The notes: generated by a model not told the origin, from the sequence alone. A stretch of 64,000 nucleotides of DNA from Mactra quadrangularis (GCA_025267735.1 CM046299.1:17692232-17756231); one strand, 5' to 3'. Shown: positions 46,871 through 60,191, counted from the first letter of the stretch. Program-made: numbers and translations.

Positions 46871-47648
46871 GATGTACGATTTAAACATGTATACGAGGGT
46901 TGCTCGCAAGACTGTAGTAAGTGCATTCTTTAAAATTTTACAGGAGAGGCAAAAACTGTATTTTTTTTTGTTTTATTGGAAAATATGTATACAAAACAAA
47001 CAGTACCTATGAAAACCATAAATTTGAGATAAAACTAGATATTTGATGATTTTGCCAGGTTATTTCCTTGGTTACTGCCTTTCAAGACCATGGCAACGTT
47101 GGGACGGAGCAAACAAGGGCAAAAGATGTTATTTTTGCTCTTTTTCAACCCCAACTTTGCTTTTCATTCAGTAATATTTTCTAAAATTGTAGTCTAAAGT
47201 GTCAGTTCTTTTTAGAGACTGAAAGCATGTTTTTATCAACATTTTGCACCAATTCTCTGCACTCAACGACTCCGATTTTCTGGGGATGAGGGGCGTTGTG
47301 CCCCCTTCAAACCACAACAACAAAGGGGTGGAGACAACCTCCCTTTGTAACCCCTCTGGGACATCTTTTAATGGGAGGACGAAAAAAAATCATGTGGGGA
47401 CAACCTTCCTTAAGTGAAAATTTTCTAGATCCAGTTGAAAACATCGATGTCAAGGCTTTGGCAGCCATTTGTAGGGGGACGAAAACGCATAAAAATGCGG
47501 GGTTGACCAGCTTAGGGTTAAACAATAAAGATCTTATTTGAAGTTAATGCACACACAACACATTCTGAGTTCCAGGTTCACTATTGTTCGCCTCTTTTAA
47601 ACCAGTCTTAAAGTATTGTTTTATGTTACAGTTTTCACTATGATGATA

Positions 47649-48500
47649 CACTTAACAAAACTTATAAGTATACATGTATACTGAAGCTCATATCTACATA
47701 AATGCTTGTCCGATTTAAGTCAAATTTTCAACAAATATAGTTTAAAGACTGAACAACATTAATATGTTTATTTCATTAAATAGCACAAAAGATTTAAAAC
47801 TTAATAACAAAAACATCACTGCGTGAGAAAAGTAACAAAACGAGGATTGCGATCTGCCTGAATAAGTGAATGTTGTTAAATGATAGTGGCATTCGGTTAA
47901 AAGTGTCTACTTATTCTCTCTCTAATAGCGAATGTGACCTCCATGGCTGTTGAGAACCGGTTGGCATCGCCTTCTCGTGGATTTCACATTGTGATGGAGG
48001 TGATTCTAATGTATACCTGCCCACTTGCGTACAATCCTTCCGCACAGTTCAGCTAGGGCTTAGGCTTAAACACCACGGCGTACACGGTAGTTCAATTTAT
48101 CATATATGTGTTCTTTTATGTTTAGCAAGAAATTCCGACGGTATGCTCATCAGCGTGATGTTGTCATGAAGTATTTCTGTTGTCGCTCTTGCTGTGTGGG
48201 CTGGTGTGACATCCATTTTAACAACCAGATAGCTATTCCAATATGTTCTATTGTTAGCCGGCCCATTTTGTGTTTTTCGGATGTGTGGGTCGTTCCTTAG
48301 CAATTTTGATTCTGGTCAGTCACGATTTCCTCGTGCATCTATAGAATTTTATTGATTCGCGGTTCAACGCACCGGCTATATTACTTTCGAAAAAATTACT
48401 ACGCTGTAAAAATCGATACATAGTCAATAGCAGAAAAATATTGGTTCATAAAAAAGTTATACGCAATTAAAATATGTATACTTATAAGTTTTGTTAAGTG
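47649..48500. mobile_element. 852-bp TIR element nested in transposon copy 2
   Basis: The 27-bp ends begin CACTTAACAAAACTTATAAG and are exactly inverted at 48,474-48,500. TA flanks both sides (47,647-47,648 and 48,501-48,502), as for Tc1/mariner-type insertion. The interior includes a GC-richer stretch at 47,930-48,300 with no supported gene. Confidence 0.8.
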
Positions 48501-50477
48501 TAATGTTGGGTTTATACTGCATTTAAATGCATTATCATAAGTCATACAAATGATGAATATTATAAACTAAAATATAAATATAAAATTTGCTTATCTATCA
48601 TTCGGTTATGCAGACAAAATACAGTATGCATTTTATTAGTTTAAACAATTTATTTTTTAAACATATCATACATATATGAGTAATACAACTCAAACTACTG
48701 AAAATAATATTTTCATAGGCCCATTATTTAAAAATTGTGCTGAACCTTAAGACGATGGCTTACATGCCACAAATGGCAGCTCAAAACTTGACTGTTTAAA
48801 AGAAATCAACCAAGGAAAATCATATCAATACAGATTTAACATTATAACTCTCAATTTCAAATAATAATAACAAATTATTATTTTATTTAATATTCTTGAT
48901 ATATCTTAAGTCCAAGGTATTCTACTAGTTTCTTTATCACTATATTTTCCTGCAGTTTAGATTTCATTCTTATACTTCTAAAATGTCCTTTTTCCTATAT
49001 CTATAATATTTTTGTTTATCATTCCTGAATGATTTTCATTTTTTTCAAAATACTGAAATTTGACCATGTCAAGTACAAGATTGATTGTTCGTTGCTTGTA
49101 ATATAATTGAGTGTATTGTCTATGTTTACTTTTATAAAACTTGTAAATTGTAACATTAATGAATTGAGTGTTTTTGAATGGCTGTACAGTGTCTTTTAGA
49201 AACAATTTGCTTCATACCTATTCTCGTAGCCCTTTTTTGTTAAGACTTAGCAAAAAACTTTCGCACAAAGATGATTCAAAATTGTTTTCTAAGTGTATTA
49301 TCTGTCTGGGTGATATAAACTCTATCAATTGTGCAGCTAACAAATGCCAAAACAGAATTAAAGCTCCCATGCAGGTCTTCATTTCCACTCGAGTGAATTC
49401 AAGCAATTGCTGGCACATTAAGGAGGATTTCTTACTCAAAAAGTTAGCAGTGCTTCTAGTGGGATTTGAAATCAAGTACCCCTCATTCACTGCCAATGCA
49501 ACCTTCCCCTGCTCATAAAATGTATTTCATCCAAACTGCATGTACCATATAGCAGCAGACAGCAAATATTCTTCAAAAATGCTGCTTCTGAAAATTTGAC
49601 AAGTTTAGAGGTTAAACAATAACCATTAAACATTGTCTCAACCCATATTATTCAACTTGTTTAAAAACTTACGTCCAAGATCAACGTTTGCTCTTTTGTT
49701 GGGATTTTTTCTTATCAACACATGTAGCACATTTTGAATCGGAGTTTTCGACAATACAATTCGGTTTATTGTTTGAAACCCAGGTAACCTGTCAGGGCTG
49801 TGGATCGTTGAGCAAGTGGTGATCCGATCCGAACCACGATTTATGTGTAGCGATTAACGAATCCAGTTAATGGAGAAGCATACAGAATTTATATATAACT
49901 AGAAAATGAAGGATAACAGAAGCTTTTACTAAATGGAAAACCATGTACTTCAAACATTTCTATTACCAGACGTTTTATGGAAATTTTCAGTGATAACATT
50001 TTTGTTTAAATGTGTATCAATCGAAATTTTGAATTAAATCAAAGTTTTCATTAGTAGTACTGCTCGTTTGCAGTGGTAATTAAGCTGAAAATGTTCTTTC
50101 ATTATTTCCAAAAATAGATCGCGATCCAATGATTTTGAACGTAAAGAATATTCGTACTCGATTTTCTGATTGTGATCGCGAATACCCGAGTACTCGGATA
50201 CTCGCAGCAGACCTATAGACTGTCAGTTAGGCAGCCCCCGGTGTCTTTTTACAATTTCATTTGAAGATATTAGGCATGCAAAGGTCTTCTAGAAAGATTG
50301 GTCACATCTCTGACACTTAAAGGTCTAGATCTAAAGTATTATGCATTAGCTTATGTTTATCTACCAAGTTGGTTCAATTTGTGTTCTCAAAGTGTTAGCA
50401 GTTGAAAAGTTCTTAGGGTTCACACTATTACTTACTATGACTTATATAAAGTATAGTTACATATGTTTTCTTGCGTT

Positions 50478-50632
50478 TAACGCTGTAACAACACATTGTT
50501 AAGGTCATATCACACGCGGCAGTCAGTCAACTTACTGTTCCTGGAAAGGCAAAATCTATTTAATTAGCCATTAACCGGTTACTAGGCACATACTTCTGTC
50601 AGTGACTGATAACACATGGTTAAGAATCAGGG
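50478..50632 (-). repeat. SINE family 2 tail, split copy in transposon copy 2
   Basis: On the minus strand it reads like the body of the SINE at 40,214 (CTGATTCTTAACCATGTG, TCAGTCACTGACAGAAG, AGTAAGTTGACTGACTGCC). Its head lies at 52,312-52,410 on the same strand (TCTAGCTCACTTGG, TTCAATTCCCAGACGGGG). A ~1.7-kb insertion therefore split one SINE. Confidence 0.7.
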
Positions 50633-50784
50633 GTTAAAAAATCAAAACAATCAATAACAACGGAAAATAAATCTCAACAAAAAAATAATAACATCATTAT
50701 CACAAACTATATATGTTCTGCTATAATATTGCATTGTAATCACCATATAATTAGATAATTATATATAAGTTTATCATATATATA

Positions 50785-51149
50785 CAGTACCCACCAAAAG
50801 TTTGAAGACAGTTTCACTTTGTAGGCCATTGAAAAGGTTTTATCTAAAATTTGATAACTGTTTACTTTGAAATGTGTCTTAGTTTTTCATTATTTTTTTG
50901 GTTATCATTATGATTATAACTGAGACTACAAACACAGCATAAAAGCTATGGTATGAAAAATAATTAATGGTTTTGGGTGCTTAAGGATGTCAGATGCTGA
51001 ATCTTATAAATATATAGCATTCATGAAGTTTGTTTTCATTTTATCACAAACCATACTTAAATGTATCAAAAATGATTCTACAAAAATAACCATCAAAATT
51101 CAAGAATTGTAGTAAATGTCTTTTGTCTCCAAACTTTTGGTGGGTACTG
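50785..51149. mobile_element. Tc1/mariner-type MITE
   Basis: The ends CAGTACCCACCAAAAGTTTG and the exact inverse, flanked by TA on both sides, diagnose a Tc1/mariner derivative of 365 bp. The interior is AT-rich and non-coding. It lies within the 1.7-kb insertion of transposon copy 2. Confidence 0.88.
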
Positions 51150-51310
51150 TATGTATATGATAGGCTACATAGGTTGACCACATCTACCTGTATAAATGTA
51201 TAAACAAACCTTATTTTTGCACACTGTGTTAAAATTGACAATTATACCATGCATCATTATGAAATCATCTATTTACTCCAAAACACATGTATGATCACAA
51301 TTGTACTGTA

Positions 51311-51425
51311 TTGTATTGTATTGTGTTGTGTTGTATTGTGTTGTGTTGTGTTGCGTTGCGTTGCGTTGCGTTGCGTTGCATTGCATTGCATTGCATTGCA
51401 TTGCATTGCATTGTATTGTATTGTA
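51311..51425 (+). repeat. TTGYR pentamer microsatellite with ordered variants
   Basis: 23 consecutive pentamers in blocks: TTGTA and TTGTG on the left, five TTGCG in the middle, seven TTGCA, then three TTGTA on the right. All variants are single transitions of TTGCG at its CpG. Confidence 0.97.
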
Positions 51426-51617
51426 ACGAACTTTCATTATAAAATATAGAAATCTGCAGTAAATAACAGGCAATAATAACTATGTTCATGTAGTGTAGAT
51501 GGAGTAAGATTCTCGGGATAGGGGCGGGCGTCCTGTCTTGGTTTCACCAAAACATTACCATACCATATATTTGGCTTAAAATAAAAAGTGAATTATTCAC
51601 ATCTCTTCCAAAATTAC

Positions 51618-51770
51618 CTTAATATCTAAAAGGCTGTAAATTAAAGGAACAGCTAAACAGAACCAAGAGCGGGGGCTTCTTTTCTTTTCACGGTTTGTGG
51701 ATCCTTGAGGTCGATGACTTGGTGGGCGCTCTTCTATGTTTCTTCTTGGTGGTGCTGCTTTGACAGGCAT
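51618..51770 (-). CDS. Possible orphan first coding exon
   Basis: An ATG at 51,770 opens 51 codons ending at a good donor (AAG/GTAATT) in phase 0. The peptide starts MPVKAAPPRRNIEERPPSHR, is basic and proline-rich, and ends in a hydrophobic WFCLAVPLIYSLLDIK that could start a membrane helix. It lies inside the 1.7-kb insertion of transposon copy 2. No following exon was recognised and I do not recognise the protein. It could be a transduced host exon or chance. Confidence 0.25.
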
Positions 51771-53009
51771 GCTTGCAAACAACAAAAGCCCTACTTTGGT
51801 AAAAGGGCCACAAAACACCAAACAAAGCAACATAACATCACCCAAAATCACAAAATATAGGTCAATTAAGCAGGAGCTAAAAAAAGTCAAATATTGGTCA
51901 TAACCCAAATACCACAGAACAACAATCAACGACAAACCCACAGTCAAAAACACTCACAATATAACAACACTCACCCTCAACATAGCATACAAACATGCTC
52001 AGGCACATGACACATATCATCAACTAACAGCCTAGAGTAAATCTCTTTCAATACCCAGGGAAACATCTAAATTTAATCCCTGAATGAGCAATAGGAGACT
52101 TTTCAATTTTGGCAAAATAAATTATAGCATATTTGGCAAGTTTATCACCTAAACCTGATATGAATTACATCTGGTAAACTTCAAAATTTGACCTAATTTA
52201 TGCTTCAAAAACACATTTTAGGGGTGAATAGGTCACACTCAGGGGTCTGCACATAATACAAACAGTTGTTGCGGGCGGACCCTTATTAAAACTTTAATCA
52301 AGCAGTCGGTTGGAGGGAGAATGACCAAACTCCACAAAAGTACGTATTCCCCGTCTGGGAATTGAAACCAAGTGAGCTAGACGGGCAACTTAGGAACATG
52401 TTAAGCGGTCTCTTCAGCTACCCAGTCTTCAGTTGAAAGGTAATAGCACTTTAAACCTCAGTTTGAGAAAATATAACTAAATGAAATGCCAACTTGGGAG
52501 TAAAAACAGCAAAAATTGCATTTTTGCCCTTTTTGCGCCACTCAAGTGTTGCAATGGTAATTGGGGTCGAGGTTCAAATGGCTCTTTTTTGACAGCCAAT
52601 CACACTGAGAATAACTTGACTTAGTTGCATATCTGCCAGTCAATTACTAATGAAAAAAGAGGACTTTGAAATAGCCATATTGCATAAAGGTGAAAAAATG
52701 GCCAATTTTCGCCCAAGTCCCAATTACTAATAGGGTTATGTATACAATAAGTAATAATTATAAGTAGTATAAATTACACTGGATTGGTGATTTAATAACC
52801 TTTCTGAAAAATGATGTTTTGCCAAACTTTTTCAAGTTATGTAAAACATAAAGATTAGTATAAAAATTCAAAAAAGTATATTTCGTAAAAAAATGTAGTT
52901 ACGATAGTTTTGCGGGCAACCCTCGATATAATCATTCTTGATCGTACAATGCTCATTAGGTGCACGTTAGTCGATTTTAATGTTTATGTGATCAGACTGC
53001 TCGTCTCAT

Positions 53010-56000
53010 ACAAAACAAGGTAATTTGGCTCTGTGGATACCGTTTTATAAGGCAGGTCTAAACAGTTTTATAAATCACCTCGATACAATGGATACAGTAT
53101 GATATGACTCAACATCTAAGTAGATACCGTATTTTAAGAAGCAATATCTCAGTGGTTACCATACTATATTTTACCTCGTCTCAATGGTTCCTATAATACT
53201 TAAATGTACCTTGCCTCAGTGGTAACCATACTATAGGATACCTCACCTCAGTCGTTAACATACTATAGGGTACCTCGCCTCAGTGATCCATACTTAAAAG
53301 TACCTCGCCTCAGTGGTTAACAAACAATAATGTACCTCGCCTCAGTGGTTATCATACTATAAGGTGCCTCGTCACAGTGAAAACCACGTTATAATGTACC
53401 TCGCCTCAGTGGTAACCATACTTTAATGTACCTCGTTTCAGTGGATACCACAGTATAAGACACCTCAACTCAGTGGTAACAGTACCATAAGGCACCTCGT
53501 CTCAGTGGTTACAGTACTATAAGGCACCTCGTCTCAGAGGTAACAGTATTATAAGGCACCTCGTCTCAGTGGTTACAATTCTGTGTGACAGATAGTCGCA
53601 GTGGTAAAACACCTATTCTTCGTGGATATAGTTAAAAAATACACCACGTCTCAGTGGATACGGTTCTATATGCAACCTCTTGTCACTTGTGACAGTACTA
53701 TAAGACACCTCGTCTCAGTGGATACAGTATAAAAAAGGCACCTCGTTTCAGTGGTTACAGTACTATAAGACACCTCGTCTCAGTGGATACATTATAAAAA
53801 GGCACCTCGTCTAAGTGGTTACATTACTATAAGACACCTCGTCTCAATGGTTACAGTACTATAAGACACCTCGTCTCAGTGGTTACAGTACTATAAGACA
53901 CCTCGTCTCAGTGGTAACAGTATTATAAGACACCTCGTCTCAGTGGTTACAGTACTATAAGACACCTCGTCTCAGTGGTTACTGTAGTATAAGACACCTC
54001 GTCTCTGTGGTTACAGTACTATAAGACACCTCGTTTCAGTGGTTACAGTAGTATAAGACACTTTGTCTCAGTGGATACAGTATAACAAGACACCTCGTCA
54101 GAGTGGATACAGTACTATAAGGCACCTCGTTTTAGTGGTAACAGTGTAATAAGACACCTCGCCTAGGTGGTCAAGTATAATAAGACACCACTTCTCAGTG
54201 GTAACAGTATTATCAGGCACCTCGTCTCAGTGGTTACAGTACTAAAAGACACCTCGTCTCAGTGGATACAGTATAATAAGACACCTCGTCTCAGTGGATA
54301 CGGTATCATATGACACCTCGTCTCAGTGGTAACAGTACAATAAGACACCTCGTCTCCATGGATACAGTATAATAAGACAAATCGTCTCAGTGGATACAGT
54401 ATAATAAGACACCTCGTCTCAGTGGATACGGTATCATAAGACACCTCGTCTCAGTGGTTACAGTACTATAAGACACCTCGTCTCAGTGGTTACAGTAGTA
54501 TAATGCACCTTTTCTCAGCGGATACAGTACTATAAGACACCTCGTCTCCAAGGATACAGTATAATAAGACACCTCGTCTCAGTGGATACAGTATAATAAG
54601 ACACCTCGTCTCAGTGGATACGGTATCATAAGACACCTCGGCTCAGTGGTAACAGTACAATAAGACACCTCGTCTCCATGGATACAGTATAATAAGACAC
54701 ATCGTCTCAGTGGATACAGTATAATAAGACACCTCGTCTCAGTGGATACGGTATCATAAGACACCTCGTCTCAGTGGTAACAGTACTATAAGACACCTCG
54801 TCTCAGTGGATACAGTATAATAAGACACCTCGTCTCAGTGGATACGGTATCAGAAGACACCTCGTCTCAGTGGTAACAGTACTATAAGACACCTCGTCTC
54901 AGTGGATACAGTATAAATAAGACACCTCCTCTCAGTGGATACAGTATAATAAGACACCTCGTCTCAGTGGTTACAGTATGATAAGGCACTTCATCTCAGT
55001 GATTACAGTGCTATAAGACACCTTGTCTCAGTGATTACAGTACTATAAGACATCTTGTCTCAGTGGTTACAGTGCTATAAGACACCTCGTCTCAGTGGAG
55101 ACAGTGTAAAAAGACACCTCGTCTAGGTGGTCAAGTATAATAAGACAACTCGTCTCAGTGGTTACTGTAGTATAAGACACCTCGTCTCAGTGGTTACAGT
55201 TCTATAAGACACCTCGTCTCAGTGGTTACAGTACTATAAGACACCTCGTCACAGTTGATACAGTATAATAAGACACCGCGTCTAAGTGGTCAAGTATAAT
55301 AAGACACTTCGTCTCAGTGGTTACAGTACTACAAGACACCTCGTCTCAGTTGATACAGTGTAATAAGACACCTCGTCTAGGTGGTCAAGTATAATAATAC
55401 ACCTCTTCTCAGTGGTTATAGTACTATAAGACACCTCGTCTCAGTGGTTACAATACTATAAGGCACCTCGTCTCAGTGGTTACAGTACTATAAGACACCT
55501 CGTCTCAGTTGATTACAGTGCTATAAAGCGCCTCGTCTCAGTGGTTACAGTACTATAAGACACCTCGTCTCAATGGTGACAGTACTATAAGACACCTCGT
55601 CTCACTGGTTAGAGTACTATAAGGCACATCGTCTCGGTGGTAACAGTATTATAAGGCACATCGTCTCAGTGGTTATAGTACTATAAGACATCTCGTTTCA
55701 GTGGATACAGTAGTATAAGACACCTCGTCTCAGTGGTTACAGTATTATAAGGCACCTCGTCTCAGTGGTTACAGTACTACAAGACACCTCGTCTCACTGG
55801 TAACAGTATTATAAGACACCTCGTCTCTGTGGTTACAGTACTATAAGGTACCTCGTCTCAGTGGTTACAGTACTATAAAACACATTGTCTCTGTGGTTAC
55901 AGTACTATAAGGCACCTCGTCTCAGTGGATACTGTATTATAAGACACCTCGTCTCAGTGGTTACAGCACTATAAGGCACCTCGTCTCAGTGGTTAAAGTA

Positions 56001-59000
56001 GTATAAGACACGTCGTCTCAGTGGTAACAGTACTATAATGCACCTCGTCTCAGTGGATACAGTATTATAAGGTACCTCGTCTCTGTGGTTTCAGTAGTAT
56101 AAGGCACCTCGTCTCACTGGTTACAGTACTATAAGGCACCTCGTCTCAGTGGTTACAGTACTATAAGACAACTCGTCGCTGTGGTTACAGTACTATAAAG
56201 CACCTCGTCTCTATGGTTACAGTACAAGAAGGTACCTTGTCTCTGTGGTTACAGTACTATAAGGTACCTGGTCTCTGTGGTTACAGTACTATAAGGTACC
56301 TCGTCTCAGTGGTTACAGTGCTATAAGACACCTCGTCTCAGTGGATACAGTACTATTAGGTACCTGGTCTCTGTGGTTACAGTACTATAAGACACCTCGT
56401 CTCTGTGGTTACAGTACTATAAGGCACCTCGTCTTAGTGGATACATTATAATAAGACACCTCGTTTTAGTGGATACAGTATAATAAGACACCTCGTCTCA
56501 GTGGATACAGTATTATAAGGTACCTCGTCTCAGTGGTACAAGTACTATAAGGTACCTCGTCTAAGTGGTTACAGTACTATAAGGCACCTCGTCTCAGTGG
56601 ATACAGTATTATAAAGTACCTCCTCTCTGTGGTTACAGTACTATAAGGTACCTCGTCTCAGTGGTCACAGTACTGAAAGGCACCTCGTCTCAGTGGATAC
56701 AGTATTATAAAGTACCTCGTCTCAGTGGTTACAGTACTATAAGGTACCTGGTCTCTGTGGTTACAGTACTATAAGGTACCTCGTCTCAGTGGTCACAGTA
56801 CTATAAGGTACCTGGTCTCTGTGGTTACAGTACTATAAGGCACCTCGTCTCAGTGGTTACAGTACTATAAGGTACCTGGTCTCTGTGGTTACAGTACTAT
56901 AAGGCACCTCGTCTCAGTGGATACAGTATTATAAGACACCTCGTTTTAGTGGATACAGTATAATAAGACACCTCGTCTCAGTGGATACAGTATAATTAGG
57001 TACCTCGTTTCAGTGGTAACAGTACTATAAGGTACCTCGTCTCAGTGGTTACAGTACTATAAGGCACCTCGTCTCAGTGGATACAGTATTATAAAGTACA
57101 TCGTCTCTGTGGTAACAGTACTATAAGATACCTCGTCTCAGTGGTCACAGTACTATAAGGCACCTCGTGTCAGTGGATACAGTATTATAAAGTACCTCGT
57201 CTCAGTGGTTACAGTACTATAAGGTACCTCGTCTCAGTGGTTACAGTAATATAAGGTACCTCGTCTCAGTGGTTACAGTACTATAAGGCACCTCGTCTCA
57301 GTGGATGCAGTAGTATAAAGTACCTCGTCTCTGTGGTTACAGTACTATAATGTACCTCGTCTCAGTTGTTACAGTACTATAAGGTACCTGGTCTCAGTGG
57401 TTACAGTACTATAAGACACCTCGTCTCTGTGGTTACAGTACTATAAGGTACCTGGTCTCTGTGGTTACAGTACTATAAGGCACCTCGTCTCAGTGGTTAC
57501 AGTACTATAAGGTACCTCGTCTCAGTGGTTACAGTATTATAAGGTACCTGGTCTCTGTGGTTACAGTACTATAAGGTACCTCGTCTCAGTGGTTACAGTA
57601 CTATAAGGTACCTCGTCTCAGTGGATACAGTATTATAAAGTACTTCGTCTCTGTGGTTACAGTACTATAAGGTACCTCGTCTCAGTGGTTACAGTACTAT
57701 AAGGTACCTGGTCTCTGTGGTTACAGTACTATAAGGCACCTCGTCTCAGTGGATACAGTATTATACAGTACCTCGTCTCTGTGGTTACAGTACTATAAGG
57801 TACCTCGCCTCTGTCGTTACAGTACTATAAGGTTCCTGGTCTCAGTGGTTACAGTACTATAAGACACCTTGTCTCTGTGGTTACAGTGCTATAAGGTACC
57901 TGGTCTCTGTGATTACAGTACTATAAGGCACCTCGTCTCTGTGGTTACAGTACTATATGGTACCTCGTCTCAGTGGTTACAGTACTATAAGGTACCTCGT
58001 CTCAGTGTTTACAGTACCATTAGGTATCTCGTCTCTGTGGTTACAGTACTATAAGGTACCTGGTCTCAGTGGTTACAGTACTATAAGGTACCTGGTCTCT
58101 GTGGTTACAGTACTATAAGGTACCTGGTCTCTGTGGTTACAGTACTATAAGGTACCTCGTCTCAGTGGATACAGTACTATAAGACACCTCGTCTCTATGG
58201 TTACAGTACTATAAGACACCTCGTCTCTGTGGTTACAGTACTATAAGGTACCTGGTCTCAGTAGATACAGTACTATAAGGTACCTAGTTTCTGTGGTTAC
58301 AGTACTATAAGGTACCTGGTCTCTGTGGTTACAGTACTATAAGACACCTCGTCTCAGATGTTACAGTATTATAAGGCACCTCGTCTCAATGGTTACAGTA
58401 CTATAAGGTACCTGGTCTCTGTGGTTACAGTACTATAAGACACCTCGTCTCAGTGGTTACAGTACTATAAGGTACCTGGTCTCTGTGGTTACAGTACTAT
58501 AAGGCACCTGGTCTCTGTGGTTACAGTACTATAAGACACCTTGTCTCAGTGGTTACAGTACTATAAGGCACCTCGTCTCAGTGGTAACAGTACTATAAGG
58601 TTCCTGGTCTCTGTGTTTACAATACTATAAGGCACCTCGTCTCAGTGGTTACAGTACTACAAGGTACCTCGTCTTAGTGGTTACAGTAGTGTAAGACACC
58701 TTGTCTCAGTGGTTACAGTACTATAAGGCACCTCGTCTCAGTGGTTACAGTACTAAAAGGCACCTCGTGTCAGTGGTTACAGTATTATAAGGCACCTCGT
58801 CTCAATGGATACAGTATAATAAGACACCTCGTCTCAGTGGATACAGTACTATAAGGTACCTCGTCTCAGTGGATACAGTACTATAAGACACCTCGTCTCT
58901 ATGGTTACAGTACTATAAGACACCTCGTCTCTGTGGTTACAGTACTATAAGGTACCTGGTCTCAGTAGATACAGTACTATAAGGTACCTAGTTTCTGTGG

Positions 59001-59835
59001 TTACAGTACTATAAGGTACCTGGTCTCTGTGGTAACAGTACTATAAGACACCTCGTCTCAGATGTTACAGTATTATAAGGCACCTCGTCTCAATGGTTAC
59101 AGTACTATAAGGTACCTGGTCTCTGTGGTTACAGTACTATAAGACACCTCGTCTCAGTGGTTACAGTACTATAAGGTACCTGGTCTCTGTGGTTACAGTA
59201 CTATAAGGCACCTGGTCTCTGTGGTTACAGTACTATAAGACACCTCGTCTCAGTGGTTACAGTACTATAAGGCACCTCGTCTCAGTGGTTACAGTACTAT
59301 AAGGTACCTGGTCTCTGTGTTTACAATACTATAAGGCACCTCGTCTCAGTGGTTACAGTACTACAAGGTACCTCGTCTTAGTGGTTACAGTAGTGTAAGA
59401 CACCTTTTCTCAGTGGTTACAGTACTATAAGGCACCTCGTCTCAGTGGTTACAGTACTAAAAGGCACCTCGTCTCAGTGGTTACAGTATTATAAGGCACC
59501 TCGTCTCAATGGATACAGTAAAATAAGACACCTCGTCTCAGTGGATACAGTATTATAAGACACCTCGTCTCAGTGGATACAGTATAATAAGATCCCTCGT
59601 CTTAGTGGATACAGTATTATAAGATTCCTCGTTTCAATACTATAAAGCACCTCGTCTAAGTGAATACCATACTATAAAACACCTGATCTCAGTGGATACC
59701 ATACTATAAAGCACCTTGTCTCAGTGGATACCATACTATAGGGCAGCTCTTCTCAGTGGATACCATACTATAGGGCACCTCGTCCCAGTGGATACCGTAC
59801 TGTGAGAATCCTCGTCCAGTGAGTACAGTACTTTT
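53010..59835 (-). repeat. 32-bp minisatellite array 2 (minus orientation)
   Basis: Same monomer as array 1 but inverted (CACCTCGTCTCAGTGGTTAC then AGTACTATAAGA), roughly 210 copies by length. The left ~400 bp and the right ~200 bp are most diverged. The central and right parts are rich in two variants: GGTACCTGGTCTCTGTGG and GACACCTCGTCTCAGTGG. Higher-order duplications occur at 320, 480 and 704 bp. It is not coding. Confidence 0.95.
58140..59560 (-). repeat. Tandem duplication of a 704-bp, 22-monomer block
   Basis: Rare monomer variants recur at a constant 704-bp offset: GTCTCTATGG at 58,191 and 58,895, TAGTGTAAGACACCTT at 58,687 and 59,391, and CAATGGATACAGTA near 58,804 and 59,508. 704 is exactly 22 x 32. 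Confidence 0.85.
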
Positions 59836-60191
59836 AGTCACATTGTGACAGTTGATTCAGAAGTAATATATAAAATACAAATTGATCTGTCGTTTTTTGT
59901 ATGCACCAAAATGTACCTAATCATTAAATGTTTACTGCAAAAAAAAGATAAAAACATTCTATTGCGTTTATAAAGTATTGTCAGTAGTTTGAAAATATTT
60001 GATGTAGCTCATTAATAAATAATATTCATTTATCCAGAAATATACCGAAGCAAGTTTTCAATACAGTTTCATTCAGATTCTTAGTTATCTATTTGTCATT
60101 TTCAATTGTTTTCAAATAAAAATACTTCTTCATTATGAAACTGTAGTCAAGCTTTAATACTTCGATTATTTTTTTAAAAAATCAGATAATA

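Larger units (their letters stand above)
46894..52925 (-). mobile_element. TIR transposon copy 2 (6.0 kb, non-autonomous)
   Basis: The ends CGAGGGTTGCTCGCAAGACT and the inverse match copy 1. The whole element is colinear with copy 1 when reversed: 52.5-52.9 kb pairs with 39.2-39.7 kb, 49.5-49.7 kb with 40.8-41.0 kb, 48.5-48.85 kb with 41.4-41.7 kb, and 46.9-47.5 kb with 42.5-43.5 kb. It is longer because of a ~1.7-kb insertion that splits its SINE (about 50,632-52,312) and an 852-bp nested element. ATA flanks both ends if the target is 3 bp. No transposase frame. Confidence 0.78.

Noticed and set aside
49168..49518. Overlapping 116- and 92-codon frames in transposon copy 2 as a transposase remnant
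   Set aside because: The corresponding part of copy 1 is not open, I recognise no transposase motif, and both strands are open to a similar length, which suggests chance.
54259..54764. Repeated 61-codon open frames in the minisatellite arrays
   Set aside because: They are periodic read-through of the 32-bp monomer (96 bp equals 32 codons), and copies at 54,259 and 54,579 are simply the 320-bp block duplication.
43542..59835. CRISPR array
   Set aside because: The 32-bp units are contiguous with no unique spacers and lie in an intron-containing animal genome.
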